64,000 bases of DNA, taken from positions 1 to 64,000 of the forward strand of contig JAOAEA010000005.1 in assembly GCA_026417035.1 (NCBI GenBank). The letters run 5' to 3'. The DNA is from Burkholderiales bacterium. GTDB lineage: Bacteria > Pseudomonadota > Gammaproteobacteria > Burkholderiales > SG8-39. This document shows, piece by piece, positions 1 through 8,548 of the stretch (position 1 is its first letter; the number at the start of each line of letters is the position of its first letter). Under the pieces are notes generated by a model. That model had not been told where the DNA came from. It did no database searches and was given only the letters and a program-made list of their open reading frames with translations. The position numbers and the translations under genes are program-made.

Positions 1-2
1 CC

Positions 3-1703
3 CCCGCCTCACCGCAAGCCAAGCGGCACATCGGGCAGATCCTCATCTCCTTCGGTGTCCTCACCGAGGACCAGCTGCGCATCGCGCTGCTGGAGCAGAT
101 GAAGACGAAGCGCCCGCTCGGCAAGATCCTGGTCGAGCTGGGGTTCATCTCCGAGGCGACGCTCCGCGACGCCCTGTCGGAGAAGCTCGGGCTGCAGTCG
201 GTCGACCTGTCGCAGATCGTGGTCGATCCCGCGGCGATCAAGCAGGTGCCGCGCGACTTCGCCAAGCGCCACAACCTGTTCCCGGTGGCGATCGACCGGG
301 AGCACAAGCGCTTCATCCTGGCGCTGTCGGACACCAACAACATCGTCGCGCTCGACCAGGTCCGCGCCCAGCTCAAGGGCAACTACGAGATCGAGATACG
401 GCTCGCCGGCGAATCGGAGATCGCGCGCGCCATCGAGCAGTTCTACGGCCACGAGCTCTCGATCGACGGCATCCTGCACGAGATCGAGACCGGCGAGATC
501 GACTACCAGAGCCTCGCGGCGAGCGGCGACGAGTACTCGCAGCCGGTGGTGCGGCTGATCTCGGCGCTGCTGGCCGACGCGGTGGACCGCGGCGCCTCCG
601 ACATCCACTTCGAGCCGGAGCAGAACTTCCTCAGGATCCGCTACCGCATCGACGGCGTGCTGCGCCAGATCCGCAGCTTGCACAAGACCTATTGGCCGGC
701 GATGGCCGTGCGCATCAAGGTGATGAGCAAGATGAACATCGCCGAGACGCGCGCGCCCCAGGACGGGCGCATCTCGCTCTCCCTCACCGGCCGCCAGGTG
801 GACTTCCGCGTCGCCTCGCAGATCACCACGCACGGCGAGAACATCGTCCTGCGGATCCTGGACCGCCAGAAGGGCATCGTGCCCCTGGACCAGCTGGGGC
901 TGCAGGCCGAGCAGCTCGCCATGCTCAAGAAGATGATCGCCCGGCCCGAGGGCATCATCCTCGTCACCGGCCCCACCGGCAGCGGCAAGACCACCACGCT
1001 CTACTCGATCCTGAACCACATCAACCACGACGGGGTCAACATCATGACCCTGGAGGATCCGGTCGAGTACCCGATGACGCTCATTCGCCAGACCTCGGTG
1101 AACGAGGCGGCGAAGCTCGACTTCGCCAACGGCATCCGCTCGCTGATGCGCCAGGACCCCGACGTGATCCTGGTGGGCGAGATCCGCGACGAGGACACCG
1201 CGGCGATGGCCTTCCGCGCGGCCATGACCGGCCACCAGGTCTATTCGACGCTGCACTCGAACTCGGCGATCGGCGCGATCCCGCGCCTGGTGGACATCGG
1301 CATGTCCCCGGAGATCATGGCCGGCAACATCATCGGCATCGTCGCGCAGCGCCTGGTCCGGCGCCTGTGCAAGCACTGCCGGCAGCCCTACGAGGCCTCC
1401 ACCGCGGAGTGCCGCATGCTCGGGGCGAAGACCGAGCGGCCGCCGACGATCTACCGCGCCGTGGGCTGCGACCACTGCGACTACCAGGGCTTCCGCGGGC
1501 GCCTGGCGATCATGGAGCTGCTCAAGCTCGACGGCGAGACCGACGAGCTGATGGCGCACAAGGCCACCAGCCGCGAGATCCTCAAGGCGGCGCTCGCCAA
1601 GGGCTTTCGCACCCTCGCCGACGACGGCGCCCGGCGGGTGCTCGATGGCTCCACCTCGCTCGAGGAACTGATGCGGGTGGTGGACCTGACCGACCGAATG
1701 TGA
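3..1703 (+). CDS. GspE/PilB-type assembly ATPase (5' end outside window)
   Basis: Hexameric cytoplasmic ATPase that powers pilus or pseudopilus assembly in type IV pilus/type II secretion machines. The reading frame is open to the window's left edge, so the ATG at 99 is internal and the true start lies upstream. The visible N-terminus carries two MshEN/T2SSE-N-like repeats (GQILISFGVLTEDQL, then GKILVELGFISEATL). The ATPase core shows Walker A GPTGSGKTTTL, the Asp-box/Walker B region (DPDVILVGEIRD), a His-box (STLHSNSA) and a tetracysteine zinc motif (CKHC...CDHC) typical of GspE/PilB and absent from PilT retraction ATPases. The next gene is its usual partner, the GspF/PilC platform protein, 101 bp downstream. 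The exact system (T4P, MSHA-like or T2SS-like) cannot be fixed from this gene alone. Confidence 0.93.
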   Translation, partial: PASPQAKRHIGQILISFGVLTEDQLRIALLEQMKTKRPLGKILVELGFISEATLRDALSEKLGLQSVDLSQIVVDPAAIKQVPRDFAKRHNLFPVAIDREHKRFILALSDTNNIVALDQVRAQLKGNYEIEIRLAGESEIARAIEQFYGHELSIDGILHEIETGEIDYQSLAASGDEYSQPVVRLISALLADAVDRGASDIHFEPEQNFLRIRYRIDGVLRQIRSLHKTYWPAMAVRIKVMSKMNIAETRAPQDGRISLSLTGRQVDFRVASQITTHGENIVLRILDRQKGIVPLDQLGLQAEQLAMLKKMIARPEGIILVTGPTGSGKTTTLYSILNHINHDGVNIMTLEDPVEYPMTLIRQTSVNEAAKLDFANGIRSLMRQDPDVILVGEIRDEDTAAMAFRAAMTGHQVYSTLHSNSAIGAIPRLVDIGMSPEIMAGNIIGIVAQRLVRRLCKHCRQPYEASTAECRMLGAKTERPPTIYRAVGCDHCDYQGFRGRLAIMELLKLDGETDELMAHKATSREILKAALAKGFRTLADDGARRVLDGSTSLEELMRVVDLTDRM

Positions 1704-1804
1704 ACTTTCGCCCTTCACGGGCGAGCCCGTTCACCGCTAGACTCGGTTGCCGGCCGGCACGATTTTCGCTGCGAGAGCCGGGCGGTGCGCTCTGACAGGA
1801 TCCG

Positions 1805-3007
1805 ATGGCGCTATTCACCTACAAGGCAATCGACGCCTCCGGCAAGGCGGTCATCGGCCAGCTGGAGGCGGTGAACCCGGTCGACCTCGAGCTCCGCCTC
1901 AAGCGGATGGGGCTCGACCTGGTCGTCGGCGGACAGGCCAAGCGCGCCGGCGGCGTCGGCGGCGCGCGCGTGAAGCGTGCCGACCTCATCAACTTCTGCT
2001 TCCATCTCGAGCAGCTGACGCGGGCCGGCGTGCCGCTCGTCGACGGCCTCGCCGACCTGCGCGATTCCACCGAGAACCCGCGCTTCCGCGAGGTCATCTC
2101 CGGCCTGATCGAGAGCATCCAGGGCGGCCAGAACCTCTCGCAGGCCCTGGCGAGCCATCCGACCGTGTTCAACCCCGTCTTCCGCAGCCTGATCCGCGCC
2201 GGCGAGGACACCGGGCGGCTGCCGGAGGTGCTGAAGAGCCTCAACGAGAACCTGAAGTGGGAGGACGAGCTCGCCGCGCAGACGAAGAAGATCATCATGT
2301 ACCCGGCGTTCGTCGGGTCGATCGTCGTGCTCGTCACGTTGTTCCTCATGGTGTACCTCGTCCCGCAGATGGTCGGGTTCATCAAGAACATGGGGCAGGC
2401 AATCCCGTTCCACACCCAGGCGCTGATCGCCGTCTCGGGATTCCTGGTGAAGTACTGGTGGGCGGTGTTCCTCGTGCCGGCGGCGATCGCGCTCGTCGTC
2501 TACGTCCTCGCCCGGACCAACCCCGGCGTGCGCTACCAGCTCGACGCGCTGAAGCTACGCATTCCGCTGGTCGGCCCGATCCTGCGCAAGATCATCCTCT
2601 CGCGCTTCGCGAGCATCTTCGCCCTGATGTATTCCTCGGGCATCACGATCCTCGACGCCATCCGCAGCTCCGAGGAAACCGCGGGCAACCTGGTGATCCA
2701 GGAGGGTCTGCGCGCCGCGGGCCAGCAGATCGGCGAGGGCAAGAACGTCACCGCCGCGTTCCAGGAGGTGGGCCTCTTCCCGCCGCTGGTGATCCGCATG
2801 CTTCGGGTCGGCGAGAACACCGGGGCGCTCGACACGGCGCTCCTCAACGTGAGCTACTTCTACAACCGCGAAGTCCGCGAGGGCATCGGGCGGATCCAGG
2901 TCATGATCGAGCCGGCGCTGACGGTGCTCCTCGGGGTTATCCTCGGCTGGGTCATGCTCTCGGTCCTCGGACCGATTTACGACACGATCAGCAAGCTGAA
3001 GATCTGA
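1805..3007 (+). CDS. GspF/PilC-type inner-membrane platform protein
   Basis: Polytopic inner-membrane platform on which the E-type ATPase acts to extrude pilin or pseudopilin subunits. 400 aa, the normal family length. It begins MALFTYKAIDASGKA, a standard GspF opening, and has two homologous T2SSF domains (roughly 60-190 and 265-390), each with the LxxG-rich motif (AGVPLVDGLADLRD; SGITILDAIRSSEET), and about three membrane segments near residues 165-190, 215-240 and 370-390. It lies between the ATPase and the PilM/GspL-like gene, as in pilus-type operons. The ATG at 1805 follows AGGATCCG and is well supported by the conserved N-terminus. Confidence 0.93.
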   Translation: MALFTYKAIDASGKAVIGQLEAVNPVDLELRLKRMGLDLVVGGQAKRAGGVGGARVKRADLINFCFHLEQLTRAGVPLVDGLADLRDSTENPRFREVISGLIESIQGGQNLSQALASHPTVFNPVFRSLIRAGEDTGRLPEVLKSLNENLKWEDELAAQTKKIIMYPAFVGSIVVLVTLFLMVYLVPQMVGFIKNMGQAIPFHTQALIAVSGFLVKYWWAVFLVPAAIALVVYVLARTNPGVRYQLDALKLRIPLVGPILRKIILSRFASIFALMYSSGITILDAIRSSEETAGNLVIQEGLRAAGQQIGEGKNVTAAFQEVGLFPPLVIRMLRVGENTGALDTALLNVSYFYNREVREGIGRIQVMIEPALTVLLGVILGWVMLSVLGPIYDTISKLKI

Positions 3008-3256
3008 TCCAGGATCTAGGATGTAGGATCGAGGGTCGGGGGTCGGGATTCGGGATGCAGGATCGGGGGCTGGGATCTAGGAACATGGGACCGCAGGTCA
3101 TCCGGCTTGGGAGAGCTCGAGTGCTGGCCGCGCCCCGGCCTGGCCGCGCGTCGCGCGCCCGCGGGACTGAGATGAAGGCCGAGCCTCTGCTCAGGCCCGC
3201 CCCGCTGTCGAGGGCGGACCGGGGGATGCGCGCTGCCATTCTGGGGAGCCGCTGAG
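3008..3256 (+). repeat. GGATC/GGGATTC-type degenerate direct repeats between gspF-like and pilM-like genes
   Basis: This 249-bp gap has no credible ORF. Its first ~85 bp are a run of degenerate direct repeats built from GGATCTAGGAT, GGATCGAGGGTC and GGGATTCGGGAT units. The rest is ordinary GC-rich sequence without a clear promoter. A related stretch, partly inverted, lies between yicC and gmk (50691-50768), so this is a dispersed intergenic repeat family and not a local accident. No gene function is implied. The repeats separate the E-F pair from the downstream L-O-P genes, which are tightly overlapped with each other. Confidence 0.6.
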
Positions 3257-4798
3257 ATGCCCGAGAAGCGCGTCCTCTACCTCACTTCCGGCCTTCTCGC
3301 CGCCTACCGTGTCCGTCGCGGGACGGTGGAGCTCGACGCGCGGTTCGCGGAGACCGAGGAAGGCGTCGGCGCGTTCGACAGCTACGCGCGGAGCCTCGGC
3401 GACGCGCTCGTGTATTTCCTCGCGGACCTGGTCGAAGAGGACTTCCTGCCGGAGACGATCCCGTTCGTGCGCGGCGGCGACCGCCGCGCCCTCCTCGAGC
3501 GCCGGCTCGCGCAGCGTTACCGCGACGCGAGCCTGTCGCTCGTGCAGTCGCTCGGGACCGAGCGCACGCAGCGGCGCGAGGAGCGGATCCTGCTCTCCGC
3601 CTTCACCAACACGCAGCCGTTCGTGCCCTGGCTCACGGCGCTCCGCGAGGCCGGTGTCGCCGTCGTCGGCGTCTACTCGGTCGCGCAGCTCGCGCCGCGC
3701 CTCATGCGCGCCGCTGGCAAGAAGAAGGAAGCGGCGCTGGTCGTCACCCTCGACGCCGCGGGGCTGCGGCAGTCCTACGTCGAGGGCGGCCGGCTGCGTT
3801 TCAGCCGCCTGAGTCCGCTCGCCGCCGCCGACGTGGCATCGCCGGAGCGCACGGCCGGGGCCTTCGGCCGCGAGACGGTGCGGCTTCAGCAGTATCTCGT
3901 CTCGTCCCGGGCGATGGCGCGCGAGGGCGAGCGGCTCGACGCCGTCATGATCACGCCGCCCGGGCTGCGGGCCGCCACGCAGGCGTTCGTCGCCGACAAC
4001 GGCGTCGTCGCGGCGACGGTCCTCGACCTGCAGGACGCGATGACGGCGATCGGCCTGCGGCACCGGCCGCCCGACGCCGGCGCCGAGGTCCTCTACGTCT
4101 ACCTCGTCGCGATGTCCGCGCCGCGCGCGCAGTACGCGCGCGAAAGCCTGCGCGGGCGATACCGCGTGCACCAGGTTCGCAACGCGATCATGGCGGCGGG
4201 CGGTGCGCTCTTCTTCGCCGGCCTCGCGGTCGCGGCTTACGACTTGGTCGGCGTCCTGAGGATCCAGGGCGCGATCGAGCAGGACCAGCGGCAGCTCGCG
4301 CTCGCCAACGAGCAGTACGGCCGCATCACGGCGCGCTTCCCCGCGATGCCGACCACGACCGAGAGCCTGCGCGTCGCGATGACGCAGTACGGGGAGCTCA
4401 CCAGGCGGACGGTCGCGCCCGAGGCGCTGCTCGCCGAGCTGAGCGAAGCCCTGCAGCTGTCGCCGCGCATCGAGCTCGACAGCATCCGCTGGGAGCGCTC
4501 GGACACGCCGCCGCCCGGCCTCGCGACGCCTCAGGGCGCGCCGCCGCGCAGCGGCCCCTACGAGGTCGCCACCGTGAACGGGCGCGTGCTCGCTGCCCGT
4601 GCCTCGGACTACCGCAACATCACCAACCTCGTGAACGAGTTCATCGCCAACCTCAAGCGGCGCCCGGGACTGGAGGTCGTGGCGGCCAGGCTGCCTTTCG
4701 ACGTCGGCTCCCAGACGAGCCTCTCCGGGGACATCGGCGCCGAAAGGAGCGACGTCCCCACGTTCACGGTCACCGTCGTGCGGAGGCTCGCACCGTGA
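3257..4798 (+). CDS. PilM-PilN / GspL-like fused assembly protein
   Basis: 513 aa. Residues ~1-300 have the length and position of a PilM/GspL actin-like cytoplasmic domain, though recognisable ATP-binding motifs are weak, suggesting a degenerate nucleotide fold. One membrane segment lies at ~311-333 (AAGGALFFAGLAVAAYDLVG). A periplasmic region of ~180 aa follows, starting with a likely helical stretch, as in PilN or the GspL C-terminus. In type IV pilus operons PilM and PilN are separate genes; here they read as one polypeptide, like GspL. The stop overlaps the next start by four bases (GTGA), indicating translational coupling with the PilO-like gene. Assignment rests on architecture and context, not on a strong motif. 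Confidence 0.65.
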   Translation: MPEKRVLYLTSGLLAAYRVRRGTVELDARFAETEEGVGAFDSYARSLGDALVYFLADLVEEDFLPETIPFVRGGDRRALLERRLAQRYRDASLSLVQSLGTERTQRREERILLSAFTNTQPFVPWLTALREAGVAVVGVYSVAQLAPRLMRAAGKKKEAALVVTLDAAGLRQSYVEGGRLRFSRLSPLAAADVASPERTAGAFGRETVRLQQYLVSSRAMAREGERLDAVMITPPGLRAATQAFVADNGVVAATVLDLQDAMTAIGLRHRPPDAGAEVLYVYLVAMSAPRAQYARESLRGRYRVHQVRNAIMAAGGALFFAGLAVAAYDLVGVLRIQGAIEQDQRQLALANEQYGRITARFPAMPTTTESLRVAMTQYGELTRRTVAPEALLAELSEALQLSPRIELDSIRWERSDTPPPGLATPQGAPPRSGPYEVATVNGRVLAARASDYRNITNLVNEFIANLKRRPGLEVVAARLPFDVGSQTSLSGDIGAERSDVPTFTVTVVRRLAP

Positions 4799-5427
4799 AG
4801 CTCGAGCAGGGAACCGGCAAGCAGCTCCTCGGCCCGATCGCGATCGCGCTCGGGCTCGCGGCCGCGGGCGCGGCGGCGCTCTACTTCAGCCAGCAATGGC
4901 TCGCGCGGACGGCCGCCGCGGAAAAGGCCTTGCGCGCCGAGCGCGTTGCGATGCAGGAGAAGTTCGCGCGCGCGACCGAGGAGGAGCGCGAGATCCGCGA
5001 AAAGCTCGCCGCGTACAACCAGCTCGTGGAGCGCGGTATCGTCGGCGAAGAGCAGCGTCTCGACTGGGTCGACGCGATCGCCCAGATCAAGACGGAGCGC
5101 AAGCTCTTCGAGGTGAAGTACAGCATCGAGCCGCAGCGGGCCCTCGACCTACCCGGGGTGAAGGGCACGCCCGACGTGGAGTTCCGCGCGAGCCGCATGC
5201 GGCTCGAGCTGCCGCTCCTGCACGAGGGCGACCTCTTCGTCTTCCTGGGCGACCTCTCCCGGGCGCTGCGCTCGCACGTGCTCGTGCGCTCGTGCTCGAT
5301 CCAGCGCATCGACCGCGCTGCGGTCGACCGCGGCCTATCGCCGCGGTTGCGCGCCGACTGCAGCCTCGACCTGGTGACGATCCGGGACCAGCGCCGCACC
5401 GAAGCCGCCGCGAGGAACAAGCCATGA
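4795..5427 (+). CDS. PilO/GspM-like inner-membrane assembly protein
   Basis: 210 aa bitopic protein: short cytoplasmic N-terminus, one membrane segment at ~12-33 (GPIAIALGLAAAGAAALYF), a charged coiled-coil stretch at ~37-75, then a ferredoxin-like-sized periplasmic domain. That is the layout of PilO/GspM, the partner of PilN/GspL in the alignment complex linking platform and secretin. The GTG start at 4795 overlaps the previous stop, and its own stop overlaps the next ATG (5424), so the L-O-P trio is translationally coupled. No catalytic motif is expected. Sequence similarity in this family is low, so the call depends on topology and operon position. Confidence 0.6.
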   Translation: MKLEQGTGKQLLGPIAIALGLAAAGAAALYFSQQWLARTAAAEKALRAERVAMQEKFARATEEEREIREKLAAYNQLVERGIVGEEQRLDWVDAIAQIKTERKLFEVKYSIEPQRALDLPGVKGTPDVEFRASRMRLELPLLHEGDLFVFLGDLSRALRSHVLVRSCSIQRIDRAAVDRGLSPRLRADCSLDLVTIRDQRRTEAAARNKP

Positions 5428-5879
5428 ACCGCGCCGTGTCACGACGCAGGCTGCAGAAGACGATCCTGACGGCCTTCACGGCCGCGGCCCTGTCGGCCAC
5501 CGCGTCCGGGCTCCCCCGGGCCGTCGTCGCCGCGGAGCTCGGCCGGCTTTTCCTCACGCCGCAGCAGCGGGTCGAGCTCGACAAGCGGCGCGCCGCCAAC
5601 GCTGCGGAGGCGGAGACGGTCGTCGAGAGCACCGTCACCGTCAACGGCGTGGTGATCCGCGAAGGCGGCAAGTCGACGGCGTGGGTGAACGGCGTCCCGC
5701 AGCACGGGCCCGACGCCGGCTCCGTGACGCGCCCGGGCGCGTATCGCGACCCGGAAACCAACGCCGCCGTGCGCGCCGGCCAGACGCTCGACCGCACCCG
5801 CGGCGAGCTCCGCGACGTCGTCGAGCCGGGGGCGATCCGGGTGAAGCGGGCGCAGGGCGCCGCGGCGGACAAGGAATGA
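5424..5879 (+). CDS. Exported small protein in the PilP/GspC position
   Basis: 151 aa. The N-terminus looks like a signal peptide or a single membrane anchor (arginine-rich start, hydrophobic AAALSATASGLPRAVVAA). The mature part opens with GRLFLTPQQRVELDKRR and contains a short beta-rich motif TVTVNGVVIREGGKSTAWVN. I recognise this pattern only as that of uncharacterised proteins encoded with pilus-like clusters; it occupies the slot where PilP or GspB/C (linker to the secretin) would be. The ATG at 5424 overlaps the upstream stop, and the stop at 5879 overlaps the next start (ATGA). Function beyond assembly of the same machine is not shown. Confidence 0.55.
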   Translation: MNRAVSRRRLQKTILTAFTAAALSATASGLPRAVVAAELGRLFLTPQQRVELDKRRAANAAEAETVVESTVTVNGVVIREGGKSTAWVNGVPQHGPDAGSVTRPGAYRDPETNAAVRAGQTLDRTRGELRDVVEPGAIRVKRAQGAAADKE

Positions 5880-7603
5880 CCTTCGCCGGGCCGATCGCCG
5901 TGAGACGCCGGCTGCCGGCATCGAGCACCCGCCAGGGTGGCATGGCGCTCCTTGCGCTGCTCGCCCTGATCGTGACGGGTGCCGTATTCCTCATGGTCCA
6001 GAAGCTGAATGCAGCCTCGGCGCAGGTCGACCGCGCCGCGGTCACGAACCGGGCGTTGCTGCAGGCGAAACAGGCGTTGCTCGCCTATGCGGCGCTCGAT
6101 GGCGGGCAGTCGCAGGCCATGAACCGCCCCGGGAGCCTGCCCTGCCCCGCGCAGCCGTTGGCCAGTAACCCGGTGCAGAACTGGGGGACGGCACTGGGTT
6201 CCTGCGGGACGGCGGCAACGCGCGTCGGCCGGCTGCCGTGGAAAACCTTGGGGCTGCCCGAGCTGCGGGATGGCAGTGGCGAGCTGCTCTGGTACGCGAT
6301 TTCCCCGCGGTTTCGCGACACCGCCACTTCGGTGATCAACAGCGACACGCGGGGCCAGATCCGGATCGTCGGTCCAGCGCGCAGCGAGGAGGTCGTCGCG
6401 GTGATCTTCGCGCCCGGTGCGCCGGTGAGAAAGTCGGACAACTCGCCCCAGGATCGGAGCACGGCGGCCGAAAGGGACAAGATCGTCAACTACCTTGAAG
6501 GCTACACGCTGGATCCGAACGCCTTGCTCGCCAACATCACCGACCAGTTCACGAGCGGGGCCGCGACCGACCATTTCAACGACCAGCTCGTGACGATCAC
6601 GCAAGAGGAGCTGATGGCGGCGACGGAGAACGTCGTGGCGGCGCGCCTGCGCACGCTGATCCTCCCCCGCCTCCAGCAGTATCTGGCGGACTGGGGCGCG
6701 CTTCCCTACGCGGCGCCTTTCGTCCCCACCGACCCGTCGGTGGATGCGCACGCGACGCCGCCGTTGCTGCAAGGAAGGCTCCCCCTTGCGCTCGGCGCTG
6801 GCACGCTCGATCTGCGGTGGAGAGCGTTGAGCTACGACATCAAGAACGGCGCCTTGACGGTGGGTACCTGCTCCACCGCTGATCCGCGCGCGAACCTGAC
6901 TTGCTCCATCCCGGCGCCCGGCCCCGGCCCGGTCAACGTCTCGGTGAACGTCGAAGTCGAGGACGTCGGGTTCGGCTTGGTCGAGCCGATGCCTCCGGTG
7001 ACGAGCGCGAGCCCCTCCATGTCGGTGGTTGTCTCCCAAAGCCTCACGGGAGCCGTGCAGGCGGACGGCTCGGCGGTCATTCAGGCGAACTTCACCATCA
7101 ACTCGACCAATCCCGTGAGCTTCAGCCTCGCCTTGCCGCAGAAAACCGCTTTGTCGGGTTTCAAGTACGACTGGCTCGTTCTCAACCAGTGGTATCAGCA
7201 GATCCTGTACGCCATCCCTCCGACCATGGCGCCCGGGGCGGCAGGCTCGTGTTCGACGTCCAGCCCCGGGAGCTGTTTGACCGTCGAGAGACGCGCCGGG
7301 CCCGCTGTGAGCGCGGCCGCGGCTCTGATCCTCGCCGGCCGCCCGGTGCTGCGGGAAAGCCCGCCCTCGGCCGAGTGTTCGATCCAGAAACGGCCCGCAT
7401 GGGACCCCAACCCGACCGCCTGCCCGGAGGCGCTGGGTCCGGCGAACTATCTGCAGAACTATTTCGAGGCCCAGAACAACGACGGCGTCACGACCCTTCC
7501 CGTGACGCTCAAGGAGGGCTACCGCTCGCCGGGCTTCAACGACCGCGTCGTGTGGCTCTCTCCCGGCCCGGGCATGGAGTGCAAGCCGTGGCCCTGCGAC
7601 TGA
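5876..7603 (+). CDS. Large pilin-like exported protein (PilX/GspK-position)
   Basis: 575 aa; the ORF track begins too far upstream, and the ATG at 5876 (ATGA overlap with the previous stop) is the coupled start. After a basic leader it has a hydrophobic anchor starting QGGMALLALLALIVTGAVF, resembling the PilX/GspK class III-like N-terminus (glycine before a hydrophobic helix) but lacking the classical GFTLVE motif. The following region contains GSLPCPA, GRLPWKTLGLPELRDG and LWYAIS, a module that recurs in the downstream pseudopilin. Cysteines are scattered through the large, Ser/Thr/Pro-rich C-terminal domain, consistent with an extracytoplasmic, possibly tip-located subunit. Its size is unusual for a minor pilin. 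Function is inferred from context. Confidence 0.6.
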   Translation: MTFAGPIAVRRRLPASSTRQGGMALLALLALIVTGAVFLMVQKLNAASAQVDRAAVTNRALLQAKQALLAYAALDGGQSQAMNRPGSLPCPAQPLASNPVQNWGTALGSCGTAATRVGRLPWKTLGLPELRDGSGELLWYAISPRFRDTATSVINSDTRGQIRIVGPARSEEVVAVIFAPGAPVRKSDNSPQDRSTAAERDKIVNYLEGYTLDPNALLANITDQFTSGAATDHFNDQLVTITQEELMAATENVVAARLRTLILPRLQQYLADWGALPYAAPFVPTDPSVDAHATPPLLQGRLPLALGAGTLDLRWRALSYDIKNGALTVGTCSTADPRANLTCSIPAPGPGPVNVSVNVEVEDVGFGLVEPMPPVTSASPSMSVVVSQSLTGAVQADGSAVIQANFTINSTNPVSFSLALPQKTALSGFKYDWLVLNQWYQQILYAIPPTMAPGAAGSCSTSSPGSCLTVERRAGPAVSAAAALILAGRPVLRESPPSAECSIQKRPAWDPNPTACPEALGPANYLQNYFEAQNNDGVTTLPVTLKEGYRSPGFNDRVVWLSPGPGMECKPWPCD

Positions 7604-8415
7604 CCGGCGGCGTGCGCCAAAGCGCCGGCTTCACGCTGGTCGAGCTGTCAGTCGTCGTGGCCATCGTCGCGCTGCTGCTCGGGGGATTGCTGCTCACGCT
7701 CAGCGCGAGCCAGGAAGTCCGCGCCTATGAGGAGACGAACCGCCGGCTGGAGCGGGCCCGCGAGGCGCTTCTCGGGTTTGCCATTCAGAACGGCCGCCTC
7801 CCTTGCCCGGCGACCGCGACGAGCAACGGCCGCGAGGCGTTCGACACGGCGGCCGGTGGGAACGCCAGCAATGGTCTGTGCGCCGTCTGGGACGGCTATC
7901 TTCCGGCGATGGACTTGGGCATCTCCCCTGTGGACGATGCCGGCTTCCTCATCGACGCGTGGGGCGTGGGTTCCGACCAGAAGAACCGGGTGCGCTACGC
8001 CGTTTCCGATGCCAACAGCCAGGCGTTCACGAAGACGAACGGCCTCAAGGCGCGCATGCTCGCCGACCCCTTGGCGGGAGCGACGATCGAGACCGCGAAG
8101 CTCGTGCTGATCTGCGACAGCGCCGCCAACGTGACCGGCGCGCCCCCGCACCAGGACTGCTCGTCCGTCAAGTTCCAGGCGGCGGCCGCGGTCTACTCGT
8201 GGGGCAAGAACGCCCGGGACGCGTTCGATCTCGGCTCGGCATGTGGCTCGACGCTGCCGAACGCCGACGAGCGCGAGAACTGCGACGGCGACTTCATGCT
8301 CGTGTCCCGCCCCGCGAGCTCGACCCCGACCGTCTCCGACCTCTATGACGACGTCGTGGTTTGGCTGCCTGTCTCGATCCTCTTCAACCGCCTGATCTCG
8401 GCGGGAGCGATCTGA
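7588..8415 (+). CDS. Prepilin-type N-terminal methylation domain protein (pseudopilin)
   Basis: 275 aa from the GTG at 7588, which has GGAG eight bases upstream and overlaps the preceding stop by 16 bp; a GTG at 7612 is the alternative. It has a class III prepilin leader: basic residues, then AGFTLVELSVVVAIVALLLGG with Gly(-1), Phe(+1) and Glu(+5) for PilD-type cleavage and methylation. The soluble part repeats the LPCPA ... GYLPAMDLG ... RYAVS module seen in the 575-aa protein just upstream, suggesting that the two share a structural domain. Last gene of the pilus-like cluster; a short GC hairpin follows. Confidence 0.8.
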   Translation: MALRLTGGVRQSAGFTLVELSVVVAIVALLLGGLLLTLSASQEVRAYEETNRRLERAREALLGFAIQNGRLPCPATATSNGREAFDTAAGGNASNGLCAVWDGYLPAMDLGISPVDDAGFLIDAWGVGSDQKNRVRYAVSDANSQAFTKTNGLKARMLADPLAGATIETAKLVLICDSAANVTGAPPHQDCSSVKFQAAAAVYSWGKNARDAFDLGSACGSTLPNADERENCDGDFMLVSRPASSTPTVSDLYDDVVVWLPVSILFNRLISAGAI

Positions 8416-8442
8416 CGCCGGGGCCCGGCGCGGGCATTTTCC
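8416..8442 (+). terminator. Short GC hairpin after the pilus-like operon
   Basis: CGCCGG-GGC-CCGGCG (6-bp stem, 3-nt loop) directly after the stop codon, followed by CGGGCATTTTCC. The U-tract is short and offset, so this is a weak intrinsic terminator candidate. Confidence 0.35.
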
Positions 8443-8548
8443 TCATTTCGGCGTCGTGCGGTGGCCTCCGCCCGCGCTCGCGCATACAATCGCCGAGAGC
8501 ATCCCGCCCCGACTCGGCCGGCGGAGCACCCCTTTGCAGCCCGACCGC

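Noticed and set aside
9-1718. Long minus-strand ORF (569 aa) opposite the E-type ATPase
   Set aside because: His/Asp/Arg/Val-rich composition typical of antisense frames in GC-rich genes; the plus strand has clear ATPase motifs. The same applies to the other long antisense ORFs (e.g. 5087-7039, 15846-17933, 34035-36125, 51251-53713, 57812-60034).
3008-3100. CRISPR array
   Set aside because: Repeat units are short, degenerate and contiguous, with no unique spacers of constant length and no cas genes.
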